Below, piece by piece: positions 40,335-53,200 of a stretch of 64,000 bases of DNA. Made by a program: the position numbers and the translations under genes. This stretch comes from Nymphaea colorata (Eukaryota; Streptophyta; Magnoliopsida; Nymphaeales; Nymphaeaceae): NCBI RefSeq assembly GCF_008831285.2, contig NC_045151.1, positions 3,097,544-3,161,543 on the forward strand, written 5' to 3'. Below the pieces are notes generated by a model. It did no database searches and was not told where the DNA came from. It worked only from the letters and a program-made list of their open reading frames with translations. The first letter of the stretch is position 1, and the number at the start of each line of letters is the position of its first letter.

Positions 40335-43300
40335 TCAAGTTGGAGTTGTGCTTTGCACTGAAGAGCAGGTCTCAGAAGATTGTGATGCCGACACTTGCAT
40401 AAATGTGGGCGGCAACTTTTCGTTAACAAGACCCAATACGGCTAGTGTAGACCTGTTGGAAAAGTCTGGAGTCAGCTCGAAGTAAATTGATTCAGCCAGA
40501 TGGCCCCGATTTGGGCAGCCTCTAGTTAGACAATTAAATTTCCAATACATACAAGATCAGTAGAAATTTTATTCATTTGGTTCATCAAAAAAATTGTTAC
40601 ACAATAAACGTACCTAGGCAATGATGTTCTGATACTTGGCTGATTGGCATATGCGGCAAGGGGAACCCTGAGGGAAGTATGCTTGTTCAAAGCACTCTCA
40701 AGTTGCGGTGCTGGTAACTGTAAACAGGAACAATGTTAACAAATCAAGAGAAGATGTCTTCATATTGTCAGGCTAGGCTAGAGTAAAAACCTGTAGCAAC
40801 ACGTTAAAGGAATGTGGTTGTGTCTGATATGCACACTTTAAAAATCCAACCCACAACTTTGGCATCTGCCAAATCTGTCAAAAGAACAAAAAAATGTCCA
40901 CAAAGGCCTCAAATAAAACTAAAAGGGAGCAGAAAATAGACTCCACATGTCCATTCAGATTTCATAGTTCACTGTGCTTTATTCAACCACCTACCATGCA
41001 GTAAAGTGAAAAATAGAAGAAAAACAAATTAAACGAACCAATTGACCAGAAGTTGACAAAGCATTGAAGGACGTCTTACATGAAGCGTTGCAAGAAGCAA
41101 TACTTTCACCTAAGACAGACCACATACCTGCTTGCTTATTAGTCTGGATAATATTCCCATCACGAAGTCAACCTGCAAAAAAGTTTAAACATTCTTTTTT
41201 GTCAGAATTCATTAAGCAATCAGGATAAAATCAGACAACCAAATTCTTCTGTCTCTCTCTCTCCAAAAAACAGATACAGAGAAACAGACACAGACAGACA
41301 GACAGATATGCAGACACAGAAAACCAGAAACATGCACATGCACCAGCTACTCATGCAAGCAGTCAATAATTAAACAATCCTAGTGTGAGATAGGTTGTAA
41401 TTTAATAAAGCCCCGACACCCTATAAGATTCATCTTTAGCTCTTGAAGTCAATCTTTTGTGAAGGTATAAGCCATAAATTAGTGCTAATCAGTAACTAAA
41501 AGTGACTATATACAGATAACCATTGTTATGTTCCAGTTTCTGATGATTGACAAAAGGGGGAATATCAGAAGGAAACTTACCAAGGCAGGAAAAGCGTCAA
41601 TGGCCTGAATCACAGTTCTCATAAAAAGCAAAGGAAGCGGAATCTGCTCCACCTGAGAACAGCATAATTCAGTGCCAACCACACTTCTAGTCAATTTGGA
41701 AAAACAATAGTCTCCAGATCTTACCAACTGATTCAGTGCTTTGGCAAGAACTTGTTGAGTGAAAACAGTGCGTTGTACAAAGCAAGCTGTACATGCCTCG
41801 GTTATCTGGAAATCTAACCAACACTTTAATATATGAACAAAGACACGGAAAGAGTATTCTCTACAGGAAACATTTACAAAGAAGGCAGACCTTCTTAAGT
41901 GCAATCCCTTCTTTTTCAGGGTTAATTCCATGAATGGCGACCAAGACCTCAACAGGTGTTAATGCAGGGCCTGTATGAGCTGAGCCCTGCAGGAAGAGAT
42001 CCAAGCATGAGAAATTACTTCACTTCTCCAAAGCTATTGCACATTCTTCAAAAAGAAATTAATCAAAATAAAGGTGACTAATTCAATGACATACAAACAA
42101 CCAACACAGTAGAAAGTACTTGACAAAATTTTCCAATAAGATCCCCAAATAAAAGGAGATATAAAGGTACACAATTCCAGAATGGCATGCTCTTTGGAGC
42201 AATGAGTATAGTAATTTAAAAGGAGTTGAGAGCTAGTGAAAAAAGAGCCGCTGGTGGCAATTTGTAATATCTTCTTTCTTAATGAGTTAAAGCAAAAAAG
42301 ATATCAACGAGAAAGGAACCAAAACCAAATATCTCATCACCAGAATGCCTTCATCTCCTAGGGCTACAGATGTACACTTATTATGGGCATCTCAAAAGGT
42401 GTTGGGCATTATCATCCTACAAGTAAAACAAAACTTGTGCTTGTAGATGACGGGTTATCTAAGAGCTCCATATTATGCTAAAAAAGAAGACAGGTGGTTG
42501 CTTGTAGGTCTGAATGATTAGGATGTGTAATATTTGTACCTGGGGTCCCCCATGAAAATGAGATTATGTATACCTAAACTTACTTGAAACATGTAGTACC
42601 CTCTCATCCATGACAAAAGAGCCCCTTAGACTAGCAATGCACGAAGTTGTACAAGGAGAAGAGACAAATGTGATTTTACCGTCAGGAAGTGATCCCTCTC
42701 TATCCTATCGGCCTCTGTCAAGTCAGAAAGGATCATGCTATATTCAAAATTATCAGTTGCAAATGTATGCAATAATTGCAATTGCATATAAGGTGTGTGT
42801 AAATCAAAATGTACTAGATAGATTTTTGTATGTTAAGATTAATGTGTGTATGTATATGTGTGTGCGCATCTATATATATACACACACACACACACACATT
42901 TCCATACATATATTTTTGTATATTTGTTCTTTCTTATTTTTTCCTATTTGTATTTAGATTGGTCAAGGCCGTTCTTCTACTAGCTGTTACGCTAGTCCCA
43001 CAGCCCGAAATAGACCCGTTGGAGTAGCCCAACTACTAGCTCTTCTTCTTCCTGTTGTATTTTGTCCCATAAATAATAGGCTTGGGCGTCGGGCCGAGCC
43101 GCCACCGGGTACCGGGCCCGGTCTGGCCTGGGTCCGGGCCAGGAAAACCGGATCCCGGGCTGGGCCCAGGCCCGATGGTGCAGCCCGGTGGCGGCCCGGC
43201 CCGTCCCCCATCCTCCTCCTTCTCCCGTCCCCCATCCTCCTCCTCCATCCCCCATCCTCCTCCTCCTCCTCCTCCTCCCATCCCCCATCCTCCTCCTCCT

Positions 43301-46300
43301 CCTCCTCCTCCTCCTGTCCCCCATCCTCCGCCTCTCCTTCTTACCCCTTCCCCCCACCTCCTGTGCCTCTCCTTCCCCCTCACCCCCACCTCCTCCACCT
43401 CTCCTTCTTCCCCACTCCGCCTCTCCTTCTTCCCCCTTCCCCCTCCACCTCCTCCGCCTCTCCTTCTTCCCCCTTCCCCCCCTCCGCCTCCACCTCCTCC
43501 CCCTCTCCTTCTTCCCCCTTCTCCCCATCGGGCCAAGCCGGGCCGGGACCCGGGATATCGGGCTAGGACCGGACCCAACGGGCCGGGCCAACCCGATGCC
43601 CACCCCTAATAAATAAGTGACCTTGTCTCATTGTTTTGCAAGCTTCTTTTGAAGCATTATTGGAGAAGTTAATTCAGCTTTTATTATTCAGCAATAACGT
43701 TATGCTTTTCTTGACATCATTATCAAGTTTTTTCATACATTGCTTGACATCTATGTCACATGGGTACTCCTCCTGAGGAGTACCCGCACGGTACCGGTAC
43801 AACACCGGTATGGGTACGGGTATGCTGGTGGGTACGCCAGGGGTGCGGCGTTGACCGCACCTGGTACGGTCAACGTACCCATGCCTTTTTTTGACCGTTT
43901 TAAGACTCGGTCAAAGTTGACCGAGTCTAAAATTGTCTGTTTTAAATGTCATTGTTATTTTCATTTTAACGTTTTAAACCATTGTAACGTTAATTTTATC
44001 GAAACCCTTTTTCCCTTTTCGAAACCCTTTCGTTTCCTTCTCTCACCGGTGAAGGCAGCGGCGACCGACGGTTGTAGGCGACGAACGGAAGCGGAAGGCA
44101 GCGACAGGCGATGGCAGCAGCGACTGGCAACGGTTGGAGGCGAACGGCGACGGTATTTGCTCTTTTTTTCATTTTTTTCTCATTTTCTATCAAACTTTTG
44201 AGACTTCCATCGTCTCCGGTGCCGGCAGACGGCGCTTTTCACCAGCTGAGCCTTCTATCGTCTCATTTTTTGTGAATCATCTTTTATGTTGGTCGCCTGC
44301 AGTCGGTTCCTCTTTGTTCGTTTTTTTTTGTTCCCTCTTTTGTTTGTAATGTAGAAATCTCTGTCTTTCTTTTGTTTGTGCTTATGCTTCTGTTGTCGGC
44401 ACATTTATTGATCTCTCATCTCACCACCCACAATCTCAGCCGGTGAAAAGTGGCTCTGCCCACTCCGTCGCTGCCCACCATCTGTGCTTATGCTTCTGTT
44501 GTCGGCACATTTCTGTTCCCTCTTTTGTTTGTGCTTGTGCTTATGCTTCTATTGTCGGCACATTTTTTTTTCTGTTCCCTCTTTTATTTTAAACAGAGTA
44601 AATAGTCTATGAATGAATGTACAAATCTCTATTAATCTACCCACGATCACTGCGCACATCCCGTCTTGCATATCTGTTTGTGCACTTCCCCTCTTGGTTG
44701 GTGTCTCTATCTTTTATTCTTTTGATTAGGGCTTTCGATTTGTCCCTTTAATTGGCAGAATTGGGGGTCTTGATTGTTATCTCCACTGTATTCTTTTGAT
44801 TAGGACTTTCGATCGTTGCTTAATCGGCACTTTGAGAGTCTATTAACTTCTCACTTCTCATATATCTTCTAGTTATGCTTTTGTCCTTCTATGTCCACTA
44901 TCAAGATTCTTATGCATACCATTATGTTATCTTGCTAGGTGCTTTTCATATAAGTTGTAATGGCTGATAAAGGAAAAGAAACGATGCCTACAAGTGGAAG
45001 TGGAAATATGGCAAGCAGCAGTAGTAGTGTTAATACCACAACATTAGAGTTGGATAATCCATCTCAACCTCTTTGGCGGTATGTGAAAAAACTTGGAAAA
45101 GCAGCAGGTGGCGGTGGGAATATAATATTTTCTTGCAATTTCTGTAATAAGACGTTCACTGGCTCTTATACACGTTGCAAGGCACATTTATTGCATATCC
45201 CATGTTTTGGAATTCGACCATGTGAAAAAGTTAGCAAAGAATCGATGAAGCAGCTCAAAAAAGAACACGATGCAGCTGAGACAAAGAAATCTTCAGCCAA
45301 GTCAAGTGAACTATCTGCTCCTCTTTACGCTATTGAAGAAGGTGAAGATGCTTCAAAGAAAAAAAAAAATGAACATGGCAAGCAGGGATACCAAAAAATT
45401 AGAACAAGGATTCAAAACTATGGGAAGGGCAGAGATGGATAGAAGAATCGGAAGGTTTTTTTTGCAAGTTCACTTACTTATTGGAAAGATGTTGTTACAG
45501 GTTTGGCTAATTGCAGTTTGAGTGGTTATGTACCCCCGAGTTCAGAAAAGTTTAGAACAGTAATTCTTACAGAAGAGAAGGCAAACATCGAAAAATTATT
45601 AGAGAAGAAGAAATTTTCATGGAGACAATATGAAGTATCCATTGTTTCTGACGGGTGGACTGATATACAAACACGGCCACTGATAAATTTTATTGCTTAT
45701 TCGCTTGATGGACCAATCTTCTTGAAATGTGTTGATGCATCTGGGAAGTATAAAGATGCTGAGTATTTAAAAGGGTTATTTATAGAAGTCATCAAAGAAG
45801 TGGGTGAAGATAATGTTGTGCAAATTGTTACTGATAATGCTCCAGTTTGCCAACGAGCAGGGATGAATTTGGCAAGGGACCCCAAGTATAGTAATATATT
45901 CTAGACTCCTTGTGTGGCACACAGTATAAATCTAGCTCTTAAAAGTATTTGCAACCCATCAAAAGATGATACAAATGCTGGTATACTGTGTTCACGGATG
46001 GAGGAGCTTGAGCATGATGTCAAAAACATCCGAAATTTTGTTGTAAACCACAACAATGCTCTTGCTATATTTAATAGGCATTCTGATTTGAAATTGTTGA
46101 AGGTAGCAGAGACTCGTTTTGCATCCATTATTGTAATGATAAAAAGAATAAAACAGGTGAAACATGCATTAACACTTATGTTGAATGACAATGATTGGGA
46201 GTTTTATCAGAGTGATGACATTGTGAAGGCTCAACAAATTAAAAAATGTATTTTAGAAGATGAATGGTGGGAGAGAAGTTGACAAAGAAGGGCCCATGCT

Positions 46301-47368
46301 TCATAGAGTTTATGATATGTGGGATAACATGATTGAAAAAATTCAAAACATCATTTTTAGACATGAGAAGAAGAATGTTGCACTTGATGATTCTGAGTTT
46401 TTCAATCATGTGCATAAAATTTTAGTAAGAAGATGGAATAGAAGCAATAACCCTTTACATTGTATGGCACACTCCTTAAATCTCAAATATTATGGACAAA
46501 CATGGTTGGCAGGAGGCACTGGTCGTGTTCCTTCTAATCGAGATCCAGAAAGGCAGAAATATCCAAAAATAGGGAAATATGTTTGGGAAGACTATATTCT
46601 GATTCTCATCGGTTGAAAACAATAAATAGAGAGTTTGCGAGCTTCTCTGGTAGAAGAAGTGATTCAGTACAAGCTGCAATGGCAAGAGATGAAGAAGATC
46701 ATGTTAATTGGTGGTTATGTTTTGGAGCAGCGACACCAAATCTCCAGCAACTTGCGTTGAAGTTATTATCTCAACCTACAACCTCTTCTTGTTGTGAAAG
46801 AAATTGGAGCACTTATTCTCAAATTCACAATATCAAGAGAAATAAGCTAACTAGCAAGCGAGCAGAAGATTTAGTTTATGTCCACTCCAACCTGCGCTTA
46901 CTTTCACGTACTTCAGATGCTTATAGGTATTTCTTTCTTTTTGTATCTTTGATATGTATACATAATTAGTTAATTACATTTGTATATTATGTTGGTTGTT
47001 TAATGTTAATATTCACTTAAAACTTAAAAGTTAAATCATATTTTGCTTTTGTTGCAACTTGCAGTTCAGGATCATCCACGTATTGGGATGTTAATCCAGA
47101 GGACATTGACGTGGACCTTGAAGGAGAACATGATTTGCATGCTCTTAATATGGACCTTACAGAACCTGTTGCTCCTTCTAATCTTGATGATGTGACTGAG
47201 GAAAACGAGAATCAAGAAAGCTGATGTATTTTGTATGTCAATTATGCGACTGAGGAGAATGAGAATCAAGAAAGTTGATGTATTTGAGAATGAAGACTGT
47301 GTTATTGTGTTTGTAATTTTTTGATATATATATGTGCGAATGTGTTATTTTGTTTGAAATTTTTTGAC

Positions 47369-47410
<42 letters not shown>

Positions 47411-50224
47411 ACGGCCGTACCCCCGCACCCAAGTTTTTTTAAAATGGTCCGTACTCGTACCCGCACCCGTACCCGTACCTATGTGACATAGCTTGACATA
47501 ATTGCCAAGTCTCTCACGGTATCAGAGCTTAGTTGAAAACTCATTCGAGATTGCTTTCAATTAACTAATTATAACAGTCTCTTTTCTTTGATAATTCATT
47601 TTCATAAGCAGTTTCTGTTGTAGTCCTCTCCCTTGCTGATTTAGTGAGGAAAAGTTATTGTCAACCTACAATTTGCTGCAAACCTTTAGAAGATCCAATC
47701 TTGGCATACAGCAGAACCCTTTTTTGAGGATTATAAGTGGATATCTACTGGAGCTTCAGATCGCATTCCATTTTCCTGTAGTAGTCAAGTTAATATCAGC
47801 CTGAGAAATCCACCTGCTAGTCTATTGTTGAAGAGATGGTATGTATGTAGTGCAATGGTCATTGAATTCACAACCTAGTTCAAGAGGTATGTTCCCTTGT
47901 GCCATCCCCAGTTTATGGGGGTTAACTGGAAAACAAGTGGTCTTCCATCCCAAGTTCTGCAGAAAGAAAGGGGAAGCTGCTTCAAAAAAGCATAAATGCA
48001 CGACCAGTGGCCTACACTCAACCTGAACGAGCGACAGAAAAGTGAAATAGAAGGGAGGGGAAGCGCCTGATGGAGGTGAATTTGAGGACCACACAATCTC
48101 TAGGAAGAAGCAAGCAAAACTTTAAGGTGTGTTTATCATATATCTTCAAAGCTTTTAGGTGTGTTTATTCTTTCTCTACATTACTTTTTTTTATAAGGGA
48201 AGACAAAGAATTTGGTTCTGTGACAACTATCCTTACAATTGGGAAGTTGATTTTTTTGGCTTCTTCTCTTCCTTTTCTACATTTTCTTGCTGTGAACAGG
48301 TTCTGGAGCATTCCTACATAGTATTAGACCAGCTGCTCTTATGGCTGTGTTTTTTAAAAGGTGTGCCCAAGAGACCTTCGCTCTTTTTGAATCTCTCTTT
48401 CACCTTTCTTCTTTCTTTCTCCCTATTCCTAATGTCATATCTATTGCTTTCTTTTTCTGATCTGCATCAATATCCTTTGAATGTCATTCAGTTCCTCTGC
48501 TGTTTCATACTCACATCAGGAGCAATATCCTTCTCTGCATCATAGAAAGTTATTTCTCCAATTTCGTTGGTTTTATTCTACACTATATTTTGGGTGTCGC
48601 ACTACCTATTTCAATTTTATGTTCTATTCAGTTTTGCGTGCATATCCTGCATTACATTCTCTTTCAATCAGGCAAGTTCTGGTTCTCCTATTTTCTTCTG
48701 CTTAGATCAGATCTTTCATGTTTATTTTGATCGGTTCTGCTTCATTTAGGACTGTTTTGTTCTGATAAGATCTGATCCATGGTCCCTTGATCAGATCAGT
48801 TGTTTATTCAGATCTGCCACCATATATAACTCGAGGAAGAATGTTAAAATATGTATATTATTTGTTTTATTATTTCAATCCAATCCAATCCAATCAATAC
48901 ATTAAATATACATATATAATAAATACTCATTCTTCATAAGGGCATTAATCAATGAAACAGTCAATGCACTCTTCTATTTGGACGTGTGATTTTTTTTTGG
49001 CTTCTCCTCTTCCGTTTCAAGCTTTGCTTGCTGTGAAAGGTCATTGAGCATTCTTACAAGGTTGCCAGCTCCGATACCAACACAAGCTTTTATGAGCTTA
49101 CCTAGAGGCTAGATTCACACAAGCTTTTATCAGCTTACCTAGAGGCTAGATTCACTCTACTTGTTTGTTAACAATGTGCTGATTATGCATGACCCTTGAC
49201 CTTATTGATGGCTTTGTGTGTATAGATATTGTGAATACACTAGAAACAAACTTTTCATGCCTTACAGGCCGTAGAACTGCTGAGAAGAAGCGAGCCGCAT
49301 CTGGAATGCAAGCTCATGAGGTTTTTCCCCATTAAATCATCAATTAGCTACACAGACCTACTAATTTGCAAGAACAAGCCAATGCCCATATTGTATGTAA
49401 CAGATGTATAAAACTTGAAATACGGCCACTTGTAAAGTTTTAACATGGTTAATGATAACCCTTTTCCTATAGAATTGCTACTTTTGGAAATAAATAGATA
49501 TTCTTCATTTTCTTTTAACTCAAACAGATAAAAATTGAAATTCTTATTAATTGCAAAAAACAGAACAATTTATCAGGTTAATCTGATGAATGGAAGAGCA
49601 GTCCAATCAAAAAAGTCAAATAACGAAAGCCACCAATTAAGGAAAATGGTAAATAAAAGAATGAAAGGTAAAGTTCATAAGATATTGACCTGCAGTATGT
49701 AATCAAGTGCATTCTTGAACTTTTCCAACGGAAGATCAACAAGCTTAGGGAAAATAGGAAGAACCTGACACAACAGAAAAGCATCACAATATTGTATCAG
49801 TTGTACGTCACCAAAAAGTTGCTATGGTGCAGCACTGCTTCTAAACCAGTACCATCAAGTAAATGCTGCAGAATCATTTTGAATAATCCTTTGCCCAACA
49901 AACACCGATATACAACATAACACAATATGTACACATATCACAAGACTATGAGAACACATATACACCTGAATGCAAAGTAAAGAATATGAGAATACAAGAA
50001 AGGTGAAAATGGGAGGCTGAATTTCCTTCAACCCTCCTGACATGTTAATGCCCCTTTTCATTCCACTGTTTAATAAGGAAAACTATGAAGTTTGACCTTT
50101 AGCCTCCTTGCCGTGTATTCTTTATTTTATGAAGGGATATGGTGACAACCGTGACATCATATGCTAACGATGATCTTCAGGTTTATATCACTTTCCATTC
50201 CATTATTTAATGAGGATGCTCAGA

Positions 50225-50259
<35 letters not shown>

Positions 50260-53200
50260 GAGGATAACCCACTTCATACTGATGCTCCTTTGGATAATCA
50301 ACAATTTTTTCTTCAATCCAAGCGTTCCATGTTCATGTATCCTTTTCATTCTATTGTTTCACGAGGATACTGCACAATCCTTTTTGTTCAATCGTTAGCC
50401 TCGTTTTCATGCTTTTATTTTTTTTAAGGCTTTTGATTTTCATATCTTATTCTTTATTGAGTTCCCTATTTCTTCAATTTAGTCCCCAGGCAACAAAGGG
50501 GCCACCAGCAAGTCCCCTTTTCTTTCTCTTACTTTGCTGGAAAATTGAAACAAACTCACAGAAAGGGTCTCTCTTGCTCTTTACTCTGACAGCAGTTTGG
50601 CCCTTGGGACCCCATCTTTCTGTTCCAAATATAATTGATTACCTAACTTGGACAAGTCCCCAAACAACCAAAGCATCACCAGCAAGACCTCTTCTCTTTC
50701 TATTATTTTGTGGGAAAATTGAAACAAACTCACAGAAAGGATATCTCATACTCTTTACTCCGAAGCAGTTCGGTACTTTGTCCCTCGGGACCCTATCTTT
50801 CTGTTGCAAATACAATTGATTGCCTAACTCGGACAAGTAGCTGGCCAACTTGTTGACCCACATCTTGGAGTTCACCCAATCCAAGTCCCGTTTGTGGGTT
50901 TGTCAACTATGCAAAAGTCAGGTTCTATTTTCACTGTACCTAATATATTCAAGCGTGCAACATTATGGCATGCAATGAGCTACTTAAAATCCAACCGCCC
51001 GATGAGCTACTTGAAATCCAACCGCTAAACCCTCTACCTACATTAGATGTTCATTAGTGGATATAACCAACTTGAACCTGTAACTGACTTGAATCTGCCC
51101 CATATGCCAAGGAAGTGGTCAAGTCACACAAAAGAGAAAAATTTGAACCCAGTAAAAGATGAGAAACTAAAACAAATGAGCCTTCGAATTACACTCGCCA
51201 AGAAGAAAACGTTCCAGGCAAGGTACCATAAAGTGCAGTAAATTATCAAATAACATGGACACAGTTTATTTCTGTAGTGTAATATCTGACAAACAAATAA
51301 GAGGACTATAGATGTGAACCTCATCTTTAGAAAGCAAAGACAGTATTGGGATAAGAATAGCTGCATCCTGCAAAAGCAACAGAGCTAATTAGTCTTCAAA
51401 AGGTTAACAAGAAAGTCTAAACTTTTTTCCTTTTATCTTGGAAGGGGGAGGAGGTGCAGTTCGGTGGTTAGGCCAAGGGAGAAACCCCCATCACTTGCTG
51501 ACGTTGGTCATCCCCCTTGAGCCACCAGGGATTATGCCCAGCTTTGACCAAAGGAGAAGGGCCTGATCCCATTCTCCTGAAAAGACCTCTCCCTGCCTTT
51601 TAAATTGCAAATTGATCCTGTCACCTTGGTGGAATTCATGTCACCCCTACCAGATGATTAAATTGTTGATCTTTTGTAAACTAAAAAAAATACAAGTATC
51701 ACAAAATGGAAAAAAACCTTTAGTTTGGTCTCATATAGCTGCTTCACCGTAGCAATCAAATCAGGAGCAGGCGTACATTCAGCCGTCAAGGTTTGAAGTA
51801 CCTAGCAAGGTATATAAAACCAACATCCTAAGATAGGAAAGAAGATGGAGAATCTAGTTCACATTATTTGACAAAGGATCAAGAATATTACCAATATTAA
51901 TAAGTTTTCACTCCCATGTGGTGGCTCTGAAATTATATGTAATAACTCAGAATATGATGAGCCAATGTTTCTCACCAGAATAGGAATATGTCGATGAATC
52001 ACCTGCATCATATATCATTACAAGTTAAGGTAACCCCAAACGTTCCAAATGGAACTACACAACAATGAAAGGACCAACAAGAGGAACAAAAAAGAAAAGT
52101 GCAAAACCTGCTTAACAGCTTTCTGAGATCTGCCATAAACGCTAAAAACAAGCTGTAGAAGGCTTGGTTTCTACAAAGACAAAGCTGTTGTCATGGTAAT
52201 GCATAGTAAAGAAAAGAGCTGTACACAAAGGGGGAAAAGGTTTCCTGGGAGCATATAAAATGCACCAGAAGGAGAATATTTTAGGTACAAACCTTAGTAC
52301 ATAAGGCAAAGTAGAGGGACATGCAACGTTGAGCTTGTGAAGAAGACAATTGTTGAGCATTATCAGCAAACTTTGTGTCGCCTTTGATTGAGTCACTATC
52401 TGTAGCACCAGGTTCTGAGCTTTGCGAACCACCAGTGGATGTTTCATGGTTTTCATACTAAAGAAAAAAGACCACATTGAATTATGTGTCAATGATATGC
52501 CTAAATTCCATGAACAAGGCAAAACGATATCTCCAAAAAAAAAAAAAACTGATTGACCATTGAACATATGTAATCAGAAAAAAGTTGGTCCAATTTTAGA
52601 TTACCTAATGCTAGTACATTCTAGATAATAAGCATTTCCAGTCTTTTCTAAAATATATCTGCTTGTCTCTTTCTGCATCATTTGTAACAGAATTCACCTA
52701 TAATCTGAATAATGATGACAATGGTGATAACTGAATTCATCTTCTTTTGGGATTTCTCAGTATCACTTCCAATTTGTTGGATTAGATAGAACAGGATGAG
52801 TTTTTGGGAGAAAAGAAAGCACAACGGGTGGCTTGGTCATCAAAGAAGGGATGTTGCTTGGTCATTAAAAAAGGGCTTGCTCATCCAAAAAGAAAAAATG
52901 ACTGTTACTTGGTTGATTACCAAAGGCACAATGAACCAAATTCCCATCAGGAATCACTTACATGAACACCAAAGAAAATGGAATCTGTACAAAATCATGT
53001 GAACTAGCTTCACAATTTGTAAGAATTTGACCAAGGACTGAAGAATGTATGTTGAATGAATCTGCCAGCTCTCATGTCTCAAGGTTTTACTAGAGCAGGC
53101 TTAACATACATATAAAAGCCAATTTAGATATTCATTAACCATAACCATAACATCTCACACATTATTGATTATTGTAATGATAACATGCAAATAACGTGAC

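Larger units (their letters stand above)
43751..47491 (+). mobile_element. hAT transposon with 17-bp TIRs and perfect 8-bp TSD
   Basis: The left end reads CTATGTCACATGGGTAC and the reverse complement of the right end reads CTATGTCACATAGGTAC, one mismatch in 17. CTTGACAT is repeated exactly outside (43743-43750 and 47492-47499). The element is 3741 bp. Subterminal regions contain many GTACCCG/CGGGTAC words (43775-43880 and 47410-47480), possible transposase-binding repeats. It carries one BED-finger transposase gene with broken frames. It lies in a symplekin intron, antisense to the host gene. Confidence 0.95.
41987..49689 (-). other. 7.7-kb symplekin intron carrying two hAT insertions
   Basis: The intron separates ...NALDYILQ from GSAHTGPALTPVEVL, a junction contiguous in the protein family. 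About 4.3 kb of it is the hAT MITE (43077-43608) and the hAT transposon (43751-47491). The remaining parts (41987-43068 and 47500-49689) hold no supported gene. An AC/AT simple repeat lies near 42870-42898. The insertions leave the exon boundaries intact. Confidence 0.85.

Noticed and set aside
41506-41952. 148-residue minus-strand frame
   Set aside because: It runs through three true symplekin exons and their introns. Only 41725-41805 and 41581-41652 keep the right frame, and they are part of the spliced model.
43082-43616. Long Pro/Ser-rich and Gly/Arg-rich open frames on both strands (up to about 200 residues)
   Set aside because: They are produced by the C-rich simple sequence of the hAT MITE, open in several frames at once, and have no domain.
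51124-51366. 80-residue minus-strand frame around a symplekin exon
   Set aside because: It reads the exon 51320-51367 in a wrong frame and continues into intron.
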